A DNA stretch of 64,000 nucleotides from Loigolactobacillus coryniformis subsp. coryniformis KCTC 3167 = DSM 20001 (GCF_002706425.1 NZ_CP017713.1:2728001-2792000); one strand, 5' to 3'. Positions 8,249-17,526 are shown, numbered from the stretch's first letter. Notes: a model not told the origin generated them from the sequence alone. Numbers and translations are program-made.

Positions 8249-9169
8249 TTACAATTCGTGTGTCATTGAGGAATAAACTTCCCCCGTTTTAGTGATCACG
8301 ATGCCTTCGATCTCTGGTAATTCAGCTAATTTAGCCATGATCTTTTGCCGTGGTTGGCCGAATAAGCGCGTCGTCCACAGCTCACCAGTCAATGATCTAT
8401 CTGAAATGATCGTCAAACTAGCTAAATCAGTGGCCAACGGATAGCCGGTTTGCGGATCAAGGATATGGTGGTAGGTGTGCTGGCCAACGGTCAAGCTCCG
8501 CTCATAAATACCGGAAGTGACGACCGATTTATTTTGCACACGGACCACTGTCTTGTAGTAGCCCCGGGGCCGCTGCGGATCTTGGATACCGATCCGCCAC
8601 TGGTGATCAGTATGCTGTAACATTGGCCCTAATGTGACCACATTGCCACCTAAATTGACCAGCGCTGAGGTGACGCCTTGCTGCTTCAAATAGGTGATCA
8701 GCAAATCAGCGATATAACCCTTAGCCAGCGCACCGAGATCGAGCGCCATCCCTTTTTCTTGTAAAAACACCGTATGGGCAGCATCATCTAGCAAAATTTT
8801 ATGTGGATCAATTTTAGCTAACGCCTGTTTGATCTCCACCGGGCTAGGTAGTTTGGCGTCGGTAAAGCCGATCCGCCAAGTTTGCACCAAAGGCCCGATC
8901 GCAATATTCAGCTTGCTGTCAGTGGCTACACTATAGTGATAGCCGATTTTGATCAAGTCATATAACTCTGGCGCTACCGCCACTGGCTTGATTCCCGCTT
9001 GATGGGTCACTGCCATCAATTCTGAGGTATCCGCATTAGCGCTAAAACGATGTTCATATAATTTGAGGCGGCGCACCATTTCGTCTAACAACGGCTCCGG
9101 GGTGGCGGCGGTAATTTGTAATCTGATGATCGTGCCCATCAAATGAATTTCTCGTGATGCTTGTTCCAT
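8249..9169 (-). CDS. apbE: ApbE-family FAD:protein FMN transferase, cytoplasmic form
   Basis: Transfers FMN from FAD to Ser/Thr of target proteins. Family motifs are present: ALDLGALAKGYIAD near residue 155, ALVNLGGNVVTLG near 180, HHILDPQTGYPL near 240. The usual catalytic/metal segment near the C-terminus reads DRSLTGELWTTRLF. There is no lipoprotein signal or N-terminal hydrophobic stretch, unlike the exported ApbE of extracellular electron transfer loci, so the enzyme should act in the cytosol. The ATG ending at 9169 follows an AAGGGAG site; an upstream in-frame start lacks one. It is co-transcribed with the PAS protein that has matching target motifs, a convincing enzyme-substrate pair. 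Confidence 0.93.
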   Translation of the reverse strand: MEQASREIHLMGTIIRLQITAATPEPLLDEMVRRLKLYEHRFSANADTSELMAVTHQAGIKPVAVAPELYDLIKIGYHYSVATDSKLNIAIGPLVQTWRIGFTDAKLPSPVEIKQALAKIDPHKILLDDAAHTVFLQEKGMALDLGALAKGYIADLLITYLKQQGVTSALVNLGGNVVTLGPMLQHTDHQWRIGIQDPQRPRGYYKTVVRVQNKSVVTSGIYERSLTVGQHTYHHILDPQTGYPLATDLASLTIISDRSLTGELWTTRLFGQPRQKIMAKLAELPEIEGIVITKTGEVYSSMTHEL

Positions 9170-9204
9170 AATTGTGGCTCCCTTGCTTGACATCCACCCG
9201 AAAA

Positions 9205-9243
9205 CAAAAGGGTTTGGAACCTGATTTGTCCAAACCCTTTTAC
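9205..9243 (-). terminator. Terminator of pyruvate oxidase
   Basis: A strong hairpin (AAAAGGGTTTGGA pairing with TCCAAACCCTTTT) just downstream of the pox stop codon, ending in a T run on the minus strand. It also insulates the apbE operon. Confidence 0.88.
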
Positions 9244-9259
9244 CTTAAATACAGTTAGC

Positions 9260-11020
9260 TTAGAGCTTGCCTGCTTCAGCGTCTTTTAGATAAGCACTAA
9301 ATGGTTTCAAGTCTTCTGCTTGGTATTTCGTGACAAATTCTTTGATCTTGTCCGCATCTTGCCAAGCTGGATCGATGAACATATGTTGCGTTGTCATTGG
9401 CATCTCGTGGGTCAATTTAACGTCGATCAACACTGGGCCATCCGCTGCAACAGCCGCCTTAAAGACTTTGTCGATATCATCAAATGTCCGGATCGTATAT
9501 CCTTTAACGTTCATCCCTTCAGCGACTTTAGCCCAATCATTATCTGGTAAATCAACCCCAGATAATGGTTGATGTGTATCATCGCGCTGTTCAGCTTCAA
9601 TGAAACCTAACGTTTCGTTACTGAACACAATGTTGATCGTCTTCAAATTGTACTTAGCCGCCGTCAATAATTCTTGTGACATCATGGCAAAGCCACCATC
9701 ACCACTTAAACTGAAGACTTGGCGATCAGGGAAAGCCACCTTAGCCCCAACCGCAGCTGGTAAGCCATAACCCATGGTAGCGTACTGGCCTGAAGTCGTC
9801 CATTTTTGGGTGGTCTTTAAGTCGAGCAACCGCATGACGTTAATATTGACGTTCCCAACATCGATACCAAAGACCGCATCATCGTCAGCGTATTTATTGA
9901 TCGCCGCAAAAACAGGTTCTGGCCGTAATGGTTCTGATTTATCATTTTCAAAGCTAGCTTGCCAAGCCCGTTCGTCCTTATGGTTAGCTAAAGCTGCCCG
10001 GTAGAACGGTGTTGGTTCCAATTCATCGCCTTTGGCTACTAAAGCGGCTAAAGCCGTTTTAGCATCGGCCAAAATTGGCAAGTCGATATTGTGCCGTTTA
10101 CCCAATTTTTCATTGTCGGTATCAATTTGAATGACTTTTGCCCGTGGGTTGAATAGGAAGATACTAAATGGTGAATCGTTACCGACCCACAAAATCAAGT
10201 CAGTATTGAACCCTAATTCAGTACCGGATTTACCAGCAGGCCGCCCAGTTGAACCCATATAAGCTGGGTAGGTATCTTCAACGATCCCTTTAGCGATCAC
10301 GGTTGAAACTAATGGTAATTTGAATTTCTCGGAAACCGCTTTTAATTCAGCACCGGCTTTTTTCGCCCCAACACCGAAGTAAACGATCGGCTTTTTAGCT
10401 GCCTTGATCAATTCAACGGCTTTATCGATCGCCACTGGATCTGGTTGTGGGTAAAGTGGGGCCAAATGATTCTTCGCTGTGGAGATGAAGTTGTCTTTGA
10501 TCTCTGTCCAACCTAAATTTTTAGGGATGATCACAACGGAAACCCCATTATACTTGTACGCTTGGCGAATCGCTGTATCAATCAACCGTGGTAAGCCTTC
10601 AGCGGTAGTTGCAGTGCGATTGAAAACCGCTACATCATCAAAAATTGGGCCTTCATCGATTGCTTGGAAGAAGTCAATGTTCATCCGTGCCTGTGGGACT
10701 TGAGCAACCAACGCCAAAACTGGTGTATGGTCATGTTTAGCATCGTATAACCCGTTTAATAAATGCACGGCACCAGGACCAGCGGAACCCATTGTAACCG
10801 CCAATTTACCCGTTAATTTTGATTCAGCAGCGGCAGCCAAGGCCCCTGCTTCTTCATGCCGTACTTGAACAAATTTCATGGTATCCTTGCGATCATAAAG
10901 CGCATTCATTACATCGTCAAATGAACCACCTGGATAACCGAAAATATGGTCAACGCCCCAATCTTCGATTACTTTCAATGCTGCGTCTGCTGCTTTGATC
11001 GTCTTTACTGCTTCAGCCAT
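9260..11020 (-). CDS. pox: Pyruvate oxidase (acetyl-phosphate and H2O2 forming)
   Basis: A thiamine diphosphate- and FAD-dependent enzyme of 586 residues converting pyruvate, phosphate and O2 to acetyl phosphate, CO2 and hydrogen peroxide. Seen: the N-terminal PYR domain with GYPGGSFDDVMNAL and VRHEEAGALAAAAE (catalytic Glu), a middle FAD domain, and the C-terminal PP domain with the ThDP motif starting at GDGGFAMM and ending SNETLGFI. The ATG ending at 11020 follows AGGAGG; an adjacent TTG is less likely. The promoter overlaps a cre-like box, consistent with CcpA repression known for lactobacillus pox genes. It is divergent from ndh, with an FNR-type palindrome in between. Confidence 0.95.
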   Translation of the reverse strand: MAEAVKTIKAADAALKVIEDWGVDHIFGYPGGSFDDVMNALYDRKDTMKFVQVRHEEAGALAAAAESKLTGKLAVTMGSAGPGAVHLLNGLYDAKHDHTPVLALVAQVPQARMNIDFFQAIDEGPIFDDVAVFNRTATTAEGLPRLIDTAIRQAYKYNGVSVVIIPKNLGWTEIKDNFISTAKNHLAPLYPQPDPVAIDKAVELIKAAKKPIVYFGVGAKKAGAELKAVSEKFKLPLVSTVIAKGIVEDTYPAYMGSTGRPAGKSGTELGFNTDLILWVGNDSPFSIFLFNPRAKVIQIDTDNEKLGKRHNIDLPILADAKTALAALVAKGDELEPTPFYRAALANHKDERAWQASFENDKSEPLRPEPVFAAINKYADDDAVFGIDVGNVNINVMRLLDLKTTQKWTTSGQYATMGYGLPAAVGAKVAFPDRQVFSLSGDGGFAMMSQELLTAAKYNLKTINIVFSNETLGFIEAEQRDDTHQPLSGVDLPDNDWAKVAEGMNVKGYTIRTFDDIDKVFKAAVAADGPVLIDVKLTHEMPMTTQHMFIDPAWQDADKIKEFVTKYQAEDLKPFSAYLKDAEAGKL

Positions 11021-11068
11021 CAATATTTCCTCCTAAAACAAATAAGTTATTTTTTAATTTATAAATTA

Positions 11069-11105
11069 AGTATAATAGTTTTTTTTGAATTGTAAACGTT
11101 TTATT
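11069..11105 (-). promoter_or_regulatory. pox promoter with overlapping cre-like box
   Basis: On the minus strand, TTTACA (11096-11091) and TATACT (11074-11069) are separated by 16 bases. The -35 lies inside TTGTAAACGTTTTATT (11090-11105), which matches the CcpA cre consensus with one mismatch. CcpA bound here would block the promoter. Confidence 0.65.
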
Positions 11106-11166
11106 ACTAAAAAATTCAATTAACTTATTTATATCCCGATTTTAAGGGAAGCGGAACCAATTAAAC

Positions 11167-11180
11167 TTGATCACGATCAA
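11167..11180. promoter_or_regulatory. Perfect FNR/Crp-type box
   Basis: TTGATCACGATCAA matches TTGAT-N4-ATCAA exactly and extends to a 9+9 palindrome (11165-11184 region). It lies about 100 bases upstream of ndh, just before a TATAAT (11196-11201), and about 150 bases from pox. No Crp/Fnr gene is in the window. Confidence 0.65.
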
Positions 11181-11278
11181 GTTAGCGTGATTTTATATAA
11201 TCAGTTACTTTACATTTTATCAATATTGTTATAACGTTGTCTTGAATAAAGCGTTCACATTATGGAGGTGGCCAAATT

Positions 11279-12460
11279 TTGACCAATATTTTAATTTTAG
11301 GCGCGGGCTACGCTGGCTTACGAGCAGCTAAAGTACTGGCGCAGAAAAAGCTTGATGCCGCGATCACCTTAGTCGATCGCAATCGTTATCACTACGAAAC
11401 AACATCCCTACCCGAAGTTGCTGCCGGAACCCGGCGTGCACAAAGTATTTTATTACCGCTACCGGAAAATTTACCAGCACAAGTCAATTTTATCCAAGCC
11501 ACCGTTATCAAGATCGATCGGACCAACAAACAAGTCGAATTGGCTGACGGTCAACCGCTGACTTATGATTATTTAGTCGTTGCGCTCGGCCTAGAATCTG
11601 AAGACTACGATATTCCCGGCGCAGCAGAAAACGCACTGCCGATCGTTGATGTTAAAAGCGCCTTAGCTGTTAAAAAACAATTGGAAACTAATTTTCAAAA
11701 TTATCAAACCAGCCAAGATCCAGACGATCTACGCGTGATCGTCTGTGGGGCTTGGTTCTCGTCATTTGAATTTATGGGTGCTTTGGTCAATCGGTTACCC
11801 CGCTTAGCGGAACACTACCGTGTACCATTGGACAAGATCGAGATCCAATGCATTGAAGCCAAAGATATGATCTTACCCATGTTTGATGACGATCTAACCA
11901 ACTATGTTAAAAAATGGCTAGCCGATCACAACGTTATTTTGCGCACTGGCACGCCGATCAAAGAAGTCCAAGTCAACAAAGTCATTACCGCTGACCAAAC
12001 TTATACTGCCAGCACTTTAGTTTGGACGACTGGTGTCCGCGGCAGCCACGTGATCGGTGATTCTGACTTCGAAGCACGGCGCAACCGGGTCATGGTCAGC
12101 GATCAGCTCAGCTTAGACGATGACCCTAATGTCTTCTTACTGGGTGATGTCGCCGCTGTTCGCCAACCCGGCAAACCCTATCCATTTCCGGCTACCGGCC
12201 AAATCGCCTTTCAAATGGCCGATGCAGCCGCAACTAACATCGCAGCTGACCTTAACGGCGAACCACGGCAAGATTTTGTTTTTAATGATCTGGGAACCGT
12301 GCTCGCGCTTGGCAGTAAAGACGGTGTGGCTAAAGTCTTTGGCGACCACAAATTACGCGGTTACGCTGCCGCAGCTATGAAACGGGTCATCGATGATCGT
12401 TCATTACTGAAACAAGCGGGGGTTAAAGCAATGGTCAAATATGGTCGCTTACCGTTATAA
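11279..12460 (+). CDS. ndh: Type II NADH dehydrogenase
   Basis: A single-subunit, non-proton-pumping flavoprotein oxidising NADH and reducing quinone at the inner face of the membrane. Seen: the N-terminal FAD dinucleotide fold ILGAGYAGLRAA, a central NAD-binding region, and the C-terminal FAD contact VFLLGDVAAVRQPGKPYPFPATGQIAFQMA. 393 residues is normal. The start is TTG at 11279, preceded by GGAGGTGG, and fits the first beta strand precisely. With the D-lactate-type oxidase and nitric oxide reductase it can form a short quinone-linked chain. The upstream FNR-type box suggests oxygen or redox control. Confidence 0.93.
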   Translation: MTNILILGAGYAGLRAAKVLAQKKLDAAITLVDRNRYHYETTSLPEVAAGTRRAQSILLPLPENLPAQVNFIQATVIKIDRTNKQVELADGQPLTYDYLVVALGLESEDYDIPGAAENALPIVDVKSALAVKKQLETNFQNYQTSQDPDDLRVIVCGAWFSSFEFMGALVNRLPRLAEHYRVPLDKIEIQCIEAKDMILPMFDDDLTNYVKKWLADHNVILRTGTPIKEVQVNKVITADQTYTASTLVWTTGVRGSHVIGDSDFEARRNRVMVSDQLSLDDDPNVFLLGDVAAVRQPGKPYPFPATGQIAFQMADAAATNIAADLNGEPRQDFVFNDLGTVLALGSKDGVAKVFGDHKLRGYAAAAMKRVIDDRSLLKQAGVKAMVKYGRLPL

Positions 12461-12473
12461 GCAATATACGCAC

Positions 12474-12517
12474 AAAGAGCGTGTAATCACACGTTTTAAC
12501 AATATTGTTCGGAAGTA
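12474..12517. repeat. Short derivative of the intergenic repeat family, copy R3
   Basis: AAAGAGCGTG is joined almost directly to CACACGTTTTAAC followed by CGGAAGTAC. These correspond to the two outer ends of R2 (22542-22755) with the interior missing. It lies just after the ndh stop codon. Confidence 0.5.
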
Positions 12518-12520
12518 CAA

Positions 12521-12559
12521 AAAAGGAGTTAGACAAACTATTTATGTCTAACTCCTTTT
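12521..12559. terminator. Bidirectional terminator between ndh and the FAD oxidase
   Basis: AAAAGGAGTTAGACA pairs perfectly with TGTCTAACTCCTTTT around a 9-base loop, between converging genes. Confidence 0.9.
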
Positions 12560-12567
12560 GTATTTCA

Positions 12568-14004
12568 TTAGTCTAACGTCAGCGGCCGATTTTCTTGTTT
12601 ATTAGCGCCAACGGACGGAAAGATCTTGTGTGGATTCAAAATATGGTTCGGATCAAAGGCATCCTTGACCAATTGTAAAATACGTACCTTATCTTTACCA
12701 TAATAAGCTTCAAAATAAGGCTCACGGGCAAAGCCGATCCCGTGTTCGCCGGACATTTCGCCACCCAGCGCTTTAGCTGTTGCGTATAACTGGCGAATGA
12801 TCCGATCGACCTTAGCGGCAAATTCTTCATCAGAATAATCATCTTTACGCATGTAAATGTGCAGATTACCATCGCCAGCGTGGCCAAAGTTCGGCATGCT
12901 GACTTTTTCTTTTGCTTGTAATTCCGCAACTTTATCCAGCACCTTAGGAATCTGACTGATTGGCACCACAATATCAACTTCATCAATGGCAGTCGTCGTT
13001 TGTTGGATCGCCGTTAATAACTGATTACGTGTTTCCCAAACCGCGACTCGATGGGCTTCATCACCCATTAAAACCGGTGCCAACGCCCCGTTATCGCGAG
13101 CGATCTGCATTGCCCGATCTAGGTCACGTTGGACGACAGTACCATCATGACCGTCAAACGTGATCAGCAAATAGCCGCCACCGGTGTGATCCATAAATGG
13201 CTGATGAGCATAGCTTTCCCAATACTCCACCGTTTCGCGACTGAAAAATTCTAACCCTGTTGGTACCAAGCCAGCACGCAAAATCTTCGGCACTACGCTG
13301 ATCGCTTTTTTGACATCAACAAATGGTACCAACACGTCTAAATTAATCGTCGGCCGCGGAATCAAACGTAAAATCAGTTCAGTAATCACCGCCAAAGTCC
13401 CCTCACTACCGATAATGACGTCCTTTAAATCGTAACCCGAGCTGTTCTTAACCGTTTTGCTACCAAAATGCTGAATCGTGCCATCGACCATTACTGCGGT
13501 AATACCGCGAATATGTTCCCGCGTTGTCCCGTATTTGACCGCGCGCATCCCGCCGGCGTTAGTACTGGCGTTCCCACCGATCGTCGCCCACTTCATTGCC
13601 GGTGCCGGAATATAAGTAAAAGGCTTGTCGGCCAGGAATTCATTGATATCACGAATTCGGAACCCATTTTGCACCGTTAATGTCAAATCATCCGGATCAT
13701 AATCCAACACTTTATTCATTTTGATCATATCAATATCGATCCCATGCTCAATCGGTACGTTAGCTCCCATTAAGCCGGTGGCGTTGCCCCGAACCGTTAC
13801 CGGAATCAAGTGCTCATTCGCATAACGTAAAATCGCTGCAACCTCTTCGTTAGTCTGCGGCTGCACCGCCACATCCGGCAAACTACGGACTTGCTTAAAT
13901 TGGTCATGATCGTAGTGGACTGTAGCCGGGTAGATCACCCGTTCTGCGGTCACTATATCAGTCAGTGCAGCGACATCTTTTTCTGTTACTCGTGAATAGG
14001 TCAT
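12568..14004 (-). CDS. FAD-linked oxidase, GlcD/D-lactate dehydrogenase type
   Basis: 478 residues with the VAO/PCMH FAD-binding domain (VTVRGNATGLMGANVP near residue 65, IGGNASTNAGG near 140, GYDLKDVIIGSEGTL near 185) and the C-terminal oxidase domain with FGHAGDGNLHIYM and the metal/substrate segment MSGEHGIGFAR. The family oxidises D-2-hydroxyacids such as D-lactate or glycolate and passes electrons to quinone or another acceptor. Substrate is not determined here; D-lactate is likely in a lactic acid bacterium. I use the ATG ending at 14004; a TTG 12 codons upstream has no good ribosome site. A perfect cre box lies upstream. Confidence 0.88.
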   Translation of the reverse strand: MTYSRVTEKDVAALTDIVTAERVIYPATVHYDHDQFKQVRSLPDVAVQPQTNEEVAAILRYANEHLIPVTVRGNATGLMGANVPIEHGIDIDMIKMNKVLDYDPDDLTLTVQNGFRIRDINEFLADKPFTYIPAPAMKWATIGGNASTNAGGMRAVKYGTTREHIRGITAVMVDGTIQHFGSKTVKNSSGYDLKDVIIGSEGTLAVITELILRLIPRPTINLDVLVPFVDVKKAISVVPKILRAGLVPTGLEFFSRETVEYWESYAHQPFMDHTGGGYLLITFDGHDGTVVQRDLDRAMQIARDNGALAPVLMGDEAHRVAVWETRNQLLTAIQQTTTAIDEVDIVVPISQIPKVLDKVAELQAKEKVSMPNFGHAGDGNLHIYMRKDDYSDEEFAAKVDRIIRQLYATAKALGGEMSGEHGIGFAREPYFEAYYGKDKVRILQLVKDAFDPNHILNPHKIFPSVGANKQENRPLTLD

Positions 14005-14455
14005 CGTAATCACACTTTCTAAAATATAAACGAACGCCAATACGTCCGGCGCAGTAAAAATTTGCGTCGTTAGTTTACATTTATATAGTCAAATTTAAAT
14101 CGATTTATTGTAATCGTTTACATTAACTACTATATAAAATTTTTTATATTTTGTCCACTACTTTCCTATTATTCAGTTCTTTTTTTATTATAAAAAAAGT
14201 TATTTATAATTTTAATTTTTAACTAATATGCAGGTTAAATCGTTGCCTGTATTTGGTTAGTAATAAACGCTGTAATTCCTGCTAAATAACGATTTTTATC
14301 CTTTTAGTCCAAACGCTACCCGCACTAGTTCATTAACTTTAGTAGCAATTCTACTGATTATCCATTATTTCAGCGAAAATTAAACATATTTTAAATATAT
14401 TATAGTCTAAATATATAAAATATGTTATATTTGCTTCATAAAGGAGCTGATCACT
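14005..14455. promoter_or_regulatory. Divergent promoter region with a cre box
   Basis: An AT-rich region between the FAD oxidase and the nitric oxide reductase, with no gene visible. TTGTAATCGTTTACAT at 14108-14123 matches the CcpA cre consensus at all constrained positions and likely controls the oxidase. Repeated TATA-rich tracts (14380-14430) supply the norB promoter. No FNR-type box like the one before ndh was found here. Confidence 0.65.
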
Positions 14456-16810
14456 ATGGTCAAAAACAACTATACATACAAGCGGCTAACTAAGGTTTTA
14501 GTGGGCACTTTAGTAACCGTTTTCTCAATTCTGATCGCTGGGGGCTTGTTAATCTTCAAAAACGAAGCCCCACGGCCGGCAAAAATCGTGACCACAGCAG
14601 GGGAAACATTGGTCACCCGCAACGAATTACTTAGCGGGCAAGCCGTTTATGAAAAATACGGCTTAGCCGATTACGGTACTTATCTCGGCAATGGATCGTA
14701 TTTAGGCCCTGATTACACCGCACAAAGTTTACACATTTATTTACAAGGGATGGATAATTACTATGCACACAAGTTTTATCAGCATTCATTCAAATCGTTA
14801 AGTACCTACAAACGTGATGCGATCAAGGATAAGGTGCGTCATGAAATCAAGATCAATCGTTATTCAGCAGCTAAAAAAACACTGACGCTGACCGCGGCAC
14901 AAACGGCGGGCTATCAACATCTGACCAAGTACTACCGGCATGAATTCATCAATAATCCGCGCCAAGCCGGCCTGCCTGAAAATATGATCAACACAAAAAA
15001 GACGGACGCCTTTATGTACAAAGGCAACAAGGTCAACCACTTAGCTAGTTTCTTTTTCTGGGGTGCTTGGATGTCTTCGACTAATCGCCCCGGGCAGAAT
15101 TACTCCTATACCAACAATTGGCCCTACGATTTAGATGCGGGCAATACAATGTCATCCGAGTCCCTGATCTGGACGGCAATTAGCGTCGCTTTATTGGTGG
15201 CCGGCGTCGGTGTTATTATCTACTACCAGCGTCGTTACGCCTTTGATATGGAGGCGACCTACGCCAGCGCAGCGGAAATGCCGGCTTTAGACACTGATTT
15301 TGCGATCACGCAAAGTCAACGCAAAATTGCGAAGTTCTTCCTAGTCGTCGTTGGCCTCTTCTTGGTGCAGATCCTACTTGGTGAATTAATGGCCCATTAT
15401 TACGTGGAAAATGAGTTCTTCGGCATTCCGCTACAAAATATTTGGCCATTTAATTTAGCCAAAGCATGGCATTTACAGTTAGTCATCTTCTGGGTGGCGA
15501 CTACTTGGTTGGCGACCGGGATCTATATCGTTCCGCGGGTATTACGCCGCGAGCCCAAGCGTCAAGGCTTATTGGTCGATCTATTATTTTGGGCACTGAT
15601 CATTGTCGTCGTCGGCAGTATGCTCGGTGAATGGGCCTCGACATTAGGACTACTGAACCATAATTGGTGGTTATTTGGTCAGTTTGGTTGGGAATATATT
15701 GAATTAGGAAAATTCTGGCAGATCCTCTTCATTATCGGTATGGCATTGTGGGTCATCATTTTGATGCGCGGCTTTATTCCAGCGATGAAACGACCGGATA
15801 ATTACGATCGCAAACGGCTGATCACCCTACTTTTTTGTGGTGCGATCGCCATTCCTGCGTTCTACTTGGCCTCACTATTTATTCTGCCAAATTCCCATGT
15901 GACCTTCGCCGATTATTGGCGTTGGTGGATCGTTCATTTGTGGGTCGAAGGGATCTTTGAATCTTTTGCCGTGATCTTGATCGGTTATTTGATGGTCGAT
16001 CTCAAATTGACCACTACCCGTTCAACGGTTCGCGCGCTATACTTCCAGCTGACCTTATTGCTTGGTTCCGGTGTCGTCGGCATGGGACACCATTATTTCT
16101 GGGAAGGCGATCATTCGATCTGGTTAGCTCTAGGCGCTTGTTTCTCCGCCTTGGAAGTCGTGCCATTATGTTTATTATTGTGGGAAGCGTACACCCATTA
16201 CCGCGTCTTCAAAGACAGCGCGATTGCCTTTCCGTACAAAGGTACCTTCGTTTTCTTGATGTGGACTGGCGTTTGGAACGCGATCGGTGCTGGTGCACTC
16301 GGCTTTATTATCAATGCACCAGCGATCAATTACTTTGAACACGGTACGCAGTGGACTTCCGCCCACGCCCATGGTTCAATGGCCGGCGTTTATGGCATGT
16401 TCTCAATCGCGATCATGCTTTACGCTCTACGCAATATTTCACAACAAAAAATTTGGACCCCGAAAATGGACAAGTTGGTCAATTGGTCTGCCTGGTTAAT
16501 GAATATTGGTCTAGCCGGTATGGTATTCATCACTTTGTTACCAGCTGGCTACTTACAGCTAAAGGATGCGCTAGAACATGGTTACTGGCACGCACGCTTA
16601 TTATCGTTTTATCAAAGCAGCCCAGTCTTCGAAATTTTGTGGGCACGGATCGTACCTGACCTTGTCTTCACCGCCGGTGTGATCATTTTGATCGTGATCG
16701 TGGTCAAAGTCTTGCGCAACTTAAAACCGGCTGATAACGCAAAGGCCGCCGCGCATTTTGCTGCGGTGACGGCTGAAGAAGTTAAAGCCGACGCCAAACA
16801 AAATAATTAA
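14456..16810 (+). CDS. norB: Quinol-dependent nitric oxide reductase (qNOR)
   Basis: An integral membrane heme-copper-superfamily enzyme reducing 2 NO to N2O with electrons from quinol. The 784 residues match the single-chain qNOR type: an N-terminal membrane anchor (residues 13-33), a soluble cytochrome-c-like domain without heme motif, then about 12 membrane helices. Conserved pieces include HLWVEGIFE (metal His and Glu), GHHYFW, and SAHAHGSMAGVYG near residue 640. The start ATG at 14456 follows AAAGGAG. Electrons could come from NDH-2 and the D-lactate-type oxidase via menaquinone. It implies NO detoxification or anaerobic electron disposal. No NO-sensing regulator is adjacent. Confidence 0.95.
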   Translation: MVKNNYTYKRLTKVLVGTLVTVFSILIAGGLLIFKNEAPRPAKIVTTAGETLVTRNELLSGQAVYEKYGLADYGTYLGNGSYLGPDYTAQSLHIYLQGMDNYYAHKFYQHSFKSLSTYKRDAIKDKVRHEIKINRYSAAKKTLTLTAAQTAGYQHLTKYYRHEFINNPRQAGLPENMINTKKTDAFMYKGNKVNHLASFFFWGAWMSSTNRPGQNYSYTNNWPYDLDAGNTMSSESLIWTAISVALLVAGVGVIIYYQRRYAFDMEATYASAAEMPALDTDFAITQSQRKIAKFFLVVVGLFLVQILLGELMAHYYVENEFFGIPLQNIWPFNLAKAWHLQLVIFWVATTWLATGIYIVPRVLRREPKRQGLLVDLLFWALIIVVVGSMLGEWASTLGLLNHNWWLFGQFGWEYIELGKFWQILFIIGMALWVIILMRGFIPAMKRPDNYDRKRLITLLFCGAIAIPAFYLASLFILPNSHVTFADYWRWWIVHLWVEGIFESFAVILIGYLMVDLKLTTTRSTVRALYFQLTLLLGSGVVGMGHHYFWEGDHSIWLALGACFSALEVVPLCLLLWEAYTHYRVFKDSAIAFPYKGTFVFLMWTGVWNAIGAGALGFIINAPAINYFEHGTQWTSAHAHGSMAGVYGMFSIAIMLYALRNISQQKIWTPKMDKLVNWSAWLMNIGLAGMVFITLLPAGYLQLKDALEHGYWHARLLSFYQSSPVFEILWARIVPDLVFTAGVIILIVIVVKVLRNLKPADNAKAAAHFAAVTAEEVKADAKQNN

Positions 16811-16860
16811 AGCCTAAAAGGGGATGTCGCACAATAAAGTGTGGCATCCCTTTTAGGCTT
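16811..16860. terminator. Bidirectional terminator between norB and the TetR gene
   Basis: A long inverted repeat (AGCCTAAAAGGGATG-type arms with one-base differences) around a short AATAA-like loop, between converging genes. Confidence 0.88.
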
Positions 16861-17453
16861 TATGACCTTAAATAGACTGGTAATAAAATATCATCGATCA
16901 ACTGCGTCAAACGTGCCGTATCAACATCTGCCTGTATCAAAATATTGTAACGAATCCAATCAAAAGGCAATAACTTGAGATCAGTCGTTAAGTCAGTACG
17001 TACTGACTCACCACGTGCATGTGCTCGCTGAATAACTCGCTCAAGCGCATGAATATCGATCTGTGCTCCATAATCGATCATTTTGCGCAAGGAAGCATTT
17101 TCATGGTGGCTGATCTCAGCCAATAAGCTTTGTAAATAATGGCGTCCAAATGTATTCACACTGATCAAAAAACGTTGCAACACCTGCAAGAGGTCTTCAC
17201 GTAAATTAGTACCGGTCAAAACCAATTCATCCGTTCGCCCTTGGTTATCCTGCCGAATTTTATCTTGGATCGCAGCGATCGCCAATTCAAACGGTGTATC
17301 CCACCGACGATAAATCACCGGTTTACTGGTACCGGCAGCTGCCGCTACTTTTTGAAAAGTTACCGCTTCTATACCGTCTTGATCAATGATTTCCCGAACA
17401 GCTTGATAGATGGCTGCTTCTAACACAACACCACGTCGCCGAGTCTTACCCAT
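16860..17453 (-). CDS. TetR-family repressor of the adjacent efflux pump
   Basis: 197 residues. The N-terminal TetR helix-turn-helix is clear (FQKVAAAAGTSKPVIYRRWDT near residue 40); the rest is a variable helical ligand domain. It is divergent from the DHA2 transporter at 17628. Two near-identical palindromic sites in the shared promoter region are the expected operators. Ligand unknown, probably a pump substrate. The ATG ending at 17453 follows a GGAGGG site. Confidence 0.9.
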   Translation of the reverse strand: MGKTRRRGVVLEAAIYQAVREIIDQDGIEAVTFQKVAAAAGTSKPVIYRRWDTPFELAIAAIQDKIRQDNQGRTDELVLTGTNLREDLLQVLQRFLISVNTFGRHYLQSLLAEISHHENASLRKMIDYGAQIDIHALERVIQRAHARGESVRTDLTTDLKLLPFDWIRYNILIQADVDTARLTQLIDDILLPVYLRS

Positions 17454-17526
17454 AGCGATCCCTCCAGTTTAAAAAATTTTATCGACCTAAATATTGTGAC
17501 AACAGTCGTTTCAGCATTTCGTATTT

